Below the pieces are notes generated by a model. That model saw only the letters and a program-made list of their open reading frames with translations. It ran no database searches and was not told the DNA's origin. Shown here piece after piece: positions 38,922 through 42,047 of a stretch of 42,047 nucleotides of DNA. This DNA is from Ideonella livida (GTDB taxonomy: Bacteria > Pseudomonadota > Gammaproteobacteria > Burkholderiales > Burkholderiaceae_C). Made by a program: the position numbers and the translations under genes. The DNA is taken from contig NZ_JAAGOH010000035.1 in the NCBI RefSeq assembly GCF_010499455.1, positions 1-42,047 of the forward strand, given 5' to 3'. Each line of letters opens with the position of its first letter. Position 1 is the first letter of the stretch.

Positions 38922-40159
38922 AGGGCACGCCGCCGGGCCAGGGCCGGCTCGCAGGCCTGCAGAAAGCGCCGCGCCAGCACCGGGTAGGTGTGGTGGGCCT
39001 GCACAAAGGCGGTGCCGCGCTGGCCCATCTCGGCGCGCTCGCGGTGGCTCATGTGGCTCAGGCGGCGCAGGCCGTCGGCCACGGCGTCGGGGCTCTCGGG
39101 CGCCACGGTCAGGCCGCAGCCGCTCTCGGCCACCGGGTCATTGCCCGCCTCCACCGCATGCAACACGGTGCAGCCGGCCATCATGTAGTCCATCAGCTTG
39201 TTGGGCGCGATGCCAAAGCGGTAGATGGGCACCCGCTGCCAGCCGATGTAGGCCACATCCAGCTCGGCCAGAAAGGCCGGGATCTGGGCCTTGGGAATGG
39301 GCGCCAGCCAGTGCACCCGCTCCAGCAACTCCTCGTGGATGCGGCCCACCAGGCGCTCGCGCTCATGGCCGTCGCCCACCAGCACAAAGCTCACCGGCTC
39401 GTAGCGCAGGCGGTCGGCCGCCTCCACCAGCACGTCCAGGGCGTTGGGCCGCCCCATGGAGCCGGCATAGCCCACCACCAGGTGGCCACGGGCCCGGGCC
39501 ACCGCCAGGGTGGCGGCCACGTCCTCACGCAGCGGCGCCGGCGCCGCCTGCCACTCGGCCGGGTCGATGCCGTTGGGCACGATGGCCAGCTTGCGCAGGT
39601 CCAGGCCGCGCTCTGCCATGTGTTGGTGCACCTTGGGCAGCATCGAGACCACCAGGTCGGCGTCGCGGCAGGCGGTCTTCTCGGCCCAGGCGCAGAGGCG
39701 GGCAAAGGGGTGGCCGGGCGACATGCCCGAGAGCTCGATGGGCGAGAGCGGCCACAGGTCGTGGACCTCATGCACCAGCACCGCCCCGGCCAGCCGCGCG
39801 ATGCGTCGAGCCACCCAGATGTCCATCGGGTAGGTGCTGCTGGCGATGACGATGTCGGGCCGCTGGCGCGCCACCAGCGCCGGCGCCTGGGCCCAGACCC
39901 GGCGCAGGAAGGCCCAGATGTTGCGCACCCGGCCCAGGCCGTTGCCTTGGTACGCGGGGGTGTCGACCCACAGGTAGTCGATGCCGTCGACTCGCTCGGG
40001 CCCGGCCACCGGCTGGCGGGCGCGCACATGCGAGTAGGTGGCCGCGACCATCTGCACCTCGTGGCCCATCCGCACCCATTCACGGGCCAGGTAGTAGGGC
40101 CGGTACTCCATGCCCAGGGCCGGACTGCCGGCGTAGTGGTTGAGGTAGAGGATGTTCAT
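38918..40159 (-). CDS. GT4-family glycosyltransferase (WbuB-like)
   Basis: The product is 413 residues from the ATG at 40159, preceded by GGGG; a GTG at 40177 overlaps the upstream stop by GTGA and would add six residues. The opening MNILYLNHYAGSPALGMEYR is the one found in WbuB-like enzymes (fucosaminyl or related transferases). Then VHEVHDLWPLSPIELSG, VVSMLPKVHQHMAERG, IVPNGIDPAEW, VGYAGSMGRPNALDVLVEAA, and PNKLMDYMMAGCTVLHAVEA follow the GT-B order. It acts on the lipid-linked glycan at the inner membrane. It is coupled to the methyltransferase gene downstream by the 4-base GTGA overlap, and 14 bases separate it from the glycosyltransferase gene upstream. Confidence 0.92.
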   Translation of the reverse strand: MNILYLNHYAGSPALGMEYRPYYLAREWVRMGHEVQMVAATYSHVRARQPVAGPERVDGIDYLWVDTPAYQGNGLGRVRNIWAFLRRVWAQAPALVARQRPDIVIASSTYPMDIWVARRIARLAGAVLVHEVHDLWPLSPIELSGMSPGHPFARLCAWAEKTACRDADLVVSMLPKVHQHMAERGLDLRKLAIVPNGIDPAEWQAAPAPLREDVAATLAVARARGHLVVGYAGSMGRPNALDVLVEAADRLRYEPVSFVLVGDGHERERLVGRIHEELLERVHWLAPIPKAQIPAFLAELDVAYIGWQRVPIYRFGIAPNKLMDYMMAGCTVLHAVEAGNDPVAESGCGLTVAPESPDAVADGLRRLSHMSHRERAEMGQRGTAFVQAHHTYPVLARRFLQACEPALARRRAL

Positions 40160-40173
40160 GTCGCCCCAGACGG

Positions 40174-41304
40174 TCACGCCGACAGCTCGGCCAGCCGCCG
40201 CACATAGGCCTGCACGCTGGCGGGAAACAGCGCATGTTGCCCGATCCAGGCGTGCCCTTCCAGCGCGATGGCCTCGGCCCGCGCCTGCAGCGGGGCCAGG
40301 CGCTCGGCCCCGGGCCGCTCGCCGTCGGCCAGGATCAGGCCGTTGCGGCCGTCCTGCACCAGCTCACGGTTGGCCGGCAGGTCCGAGAGGATGGGAATGC
40401 AGCCGTGGGCCATGGCCTCCAGCACCGAGACCGACACCGAGTCGCTTTGCGGCAGGCTGAAGTACCAGCGGGCCCGGGCGTACCAGCCCGCCTGGGTGGC
40501 GGTGTCCAGGCGGCCCACCAACTGCACGCGCGAGGCCAGCAGCGGGTCGGCAGCCACCCGGGCCTGCAACGCAGCGCGCAGCGAGCCGTCATGGGCCATC
40601 ACCAGCCGCGCCTCGGGCCAGACGCCGGCCAGCGCGGCAAAGGCGTCCAGCACGCGATGCGGCGCATAGAGGGGCTCCAGCCCCCGGTTGGCAAAACACA
40701 GCCGGTCATCCTTGGCGGCGCGCACCGCCGCCAGCTCGGGCATCTGCTCCAGGCCGAAGGGGAAGGTCAGCACCTCCCCCGCGCCCAGGCCGTGCATCTG
40801 CCGGGTCATGTGCTGGGAGTCGCTGGTGGCCAGGGTGCAGGCGGCCAGCACGCGGCGGGTGAGCGCCCGCATCAGGCGGCTGCGCCGGGGGGTGACCAGG
40901 ATGTCCGAGCCCCAGGCGGAGCCAGCGATGCGGGCCTGCACCCCGCCCAGGCGCACCGCCAGCCAGGCCAGCGTGCCATGCGAGGTGAGGTAGTGCGGCG
41001 CCAGCCAGTCGGGCTGCACCTGGCGCAGCCAGCGCACCAGGGTGGGCAGGGTGCGCAGCAGGCCGGCGTTGCCGCCCTCAAAGCGCGGGCGCGACGCCAG
41101 GTCCAGCCGGCGTGCCGGAGGCAGGCAGCCGGCCAGGGCGGGATCGAAACCGCGGCTGGACACCACCCACAGGTCCACCGCCGGCGCCTGCGTGGCTTGC
41201 AGGGCCCGGACCCACTTGAGCAGGTGCGGGCTGCAGCCGTCGCCGATGAGCACCAGGCGCAGCGGCCGGGCGTGGCGCGTGCCCAGGGCCGGGCCGCCGC
41301 TCAT
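40174..41304 (-). CDS. GT4-type glycosyltransferase
   Basis: The product is 376 residues from the ATG at 41304, which overlaps the flippase stop by ATGA. The N-terminal half begins RPLRLVLIGDGCSPHLLKWV; QPDWLAPHYLTSHGTLAWLA and IAGSAWGSDILVTP follow. The C-terminal half has FANRGLEPLYAPHRVLDAFA, ARLVMAHDGSLRAAL and SLPQSDSVSVSVLEAMAHGC with a following IPILSDLPANRELV, the donor-site loop of GT4 enzymes. It should add a sugar to the lipid-linked unit moved by the flippase. The 4-base overlap indicates tight coupling of flippase and glycosyltransferase translation. Donor and linkage cannot be deduced. Confidence 0.87.
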   Translation of the reverse strand: MSGGPALGTRHARPLRLVLIGDGCSPHLLKWVRALQATQAPAVDLWVVSSRGFDPALAGCLPPARRLDLASRPRFEGGNAGLLRTLPTLVRWLRQVQPDWLAPHYLTSHGTLAWLAVRLGGVQARIAGSAWGSDILVTPRRSRLMRALTRRVLAACTLATSDSQHMTRQMHGLGAGEVLTFPFGLEQMPELAAVRAAKDDRLCFANRGLEPLYAPHRVLDAFAALAGVWPEARLVMAHDGSLRAALQARVAADPLLASRVQLVGRLDTATQAGWYARARWYFSLPQSDSVSVSVLEAMAHGCIPILSDLPANRELVQDGRNGLILADGERPGAERLAPLQARAEAIALEGHAWIGQHALFPASVQAYVRRLAELSA

Positions 41305-42047
41305 GCCCGCGACTCCGGCCGGCGGCGCGGCGCCTGCGCCAGACGCAGCAGCCAGCACAGGTAGGCGGCAAAGTAGAGCCCCATCACCACCGAGATCGAC
41401 ACGCTGGCCAGGGCCATGCCGCCACCGGCGACCAGGGTGAGGGCCAGCGCCAGCACGTACAGGGCATTGCCGACGACGCTGAAGGCCATGGCGGTGGGTT
41501 GACGGTCAAGCAGCATGGGCAGCACGGTGAGGGGTCCGACGACCAAGCGGCCCGCCATGCAGGGGGCCAGCCAGCGCGCCCATTCTCCGGCCTCGCGCCA
41601 GTCCGGCCCGAAGGCCAGGGCAAACAGCGCGGGGCCCGCCAGCATCAGCCCCCCGGCCACGGGCAGCGCGCACAGGGCCAGCACGGCGGCGGCCCGCCGG
41701 ACCATGGGCGCCAGCGGCCCGCCCTCGCGCACGGCCTGGGCCGCACGGCCCAGCAACACCTCGGACAGTGCCCCACCGATCAGGCTGGTGGGCGCCATGA
41801 CCACCCGCACCGTCAGGCCGAACAGCCCGGCGGCCGCCGGCCCGGCCAGGGCCAGCACCACCGCCAGCGCCAGGCTGTCCTGCAGGGCGTTGACAAAGGC
41901 ATGCGGGGCATTGACCGCCGGAAACTGGCGATGACGCCAGGCCAGCCGGCGCAGCCGCCGCCACGCCGCCGCCCCCCGCGGCCAGACGCCTCGCAGGCCC
42001 TGACCCCAGGCCAGGCGGCCCGCCGCCGTCGCCGTGCCAGCCAGCTG
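41301..42047 (-). CDS. Wzx-like polysaccharide flippase, C-terminal part
   Basis: The reading frame is open to the right edge, so the N-terminus is outside the window; 248 residues are seen. PAVNAPHAFVNALQDSLALA is the loop-helix found in the middle of O-antigen/oligosaccharide flippases. Hydrophobic helices follow: AVVLALAGPAAAGLFGLTV, AAAVLALCALPVAGGLML, GPALFALAFGPDW, GNALYVLALALTLVAGGGMA and VSISVVMGLYFAAYLCWLL. AFGPDWREAGEWARWLAPCM is the conserved W-x-x-A-G segment of this family. Flippases of this type move undecaprenyl-linked repeat units to the periplasm for Wzy-type polymerisation. No polymerase or chain-length regulator is in view. Its stop overlaps the glycosyltransferase start by 4 bases. 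Confidence 0.87.
   Translation of the reverse strand, partial: QLAGTATAAGRLAWGQGLRGVWPRGAAAWRRLRRLAWRHRQFPAVNAPHAFVNALQDSLALAVVLALAGPAAAGLFGLTVRVVMAPTSLIGGALSEVLLGRAAQAVREGGPLAPMVRRAAAVLALCALPVAGGLMLAGPALFALAFGPDWREAGEWARWLAPCMAGRLVVGPLTVLPMLLDRQPTAMAFSVVGNALYVLALALTLVAGGGMALASVSISVVMGLYFAAYLCWLLRLAQAPRRRPESRA

Noticed and set aside
1-42047. Insertion sequences, integrases, tRNA-linked attachment sites
   Set aside because: No transposase, integrase, terminal inverted repeats or tRNA gene was found on either strand; composition is uniform across the window.

Overview
The window comes from a very GC-rich bacterial chromosome: codon third positions are nearly all G or C, and only a few short spacers are AT-rich. 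A PEP-CTERM protein, a PEP-CTERM/exosortase-associated acyltransferase, a LigJ-type 4-oxalomesaconate hydratase and a group 2/3-style capsule ABC exporter together suggest a betaproteobacterium of the order Burkholderiales, probably of the Rubrivivax/Leptothrix/Ideonella/Aquabacterium type. That placement is inference. I see no rRNA, tRNA, CRISPR array, insertion sequence or prophage. There are 33 protein genes, two of them cut by the window edges.

Left part (1-13164). The window opens in the 3' end of a giant tandem-repeat surface protein. It is followed by an HlyD-type adaptor and an unusual fusion of a PqqD-like domain, an M50 intramembrane protease and an HlyD domain; the three look like one export unit. 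A convergent PAS-GGDEF-EAL cyclic-di-GMP enzyme and a PEP-CTERM surface protein follow on the minus strand. A 397-base spacer with three stacked hairpins comes next. Then, on the plus strand, come a ModA-like binding protein, a LigJ-like amidohydrolase, a DUF4850-type secreted protein and a PKD/beta-helix lipoprotein.

Middle part (13180-28862). A long minus-strand block, read right to left, encodes a GT4 glycosyltransferase, the capsule exporter (KpsE-, KpsM- and KpsT-like) and a second GT4 glycosyltransferase. It continues with two very large coiled-coil proteins, one with a degenerate sulfotransferase-like head and one with a methyltransferase-like head, then a sulfotransferase and an MptE/DUF115-like protein. 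This block probably makes, decorates and exports a sulfated or otherwise modified surface glycan. To its right are a MarR regulator, a divergent PaaI-type thioesterase and a CapD/WbpM-type nucleotide-sugar dehydratase.

Right part (29078-42047). Two tandem orphan ParA-like ATPases, a REC-AraC response regulator and a 7TM-type histidine kinase lie on the plus strand. The kinase gene overlaps, tail to tail, a minus-strand block. Read right to left, that block encodes a Wzx-like flippase (cut by the edge), two glycosyltransferases, a methyltransferase, a DegT-type aminotransferase, an initiating sugar transferase, the PEP-CTERM-associated acyltransferase and a ThiF/E1-like adenylyltransferase.

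Most of the window is thus a cell-envelope and extracellular-matrix region. It has two glycan export routes (ABC and flippase), a PEP-CTERM link, c-di-GMP and two-component control, and a separate adhesin export unit. The best candidates for an undescribed system are the coiled-coil pair inside the capsule operon, the acyltransferase-ThiF pair, and the M50-HlyD export unit.
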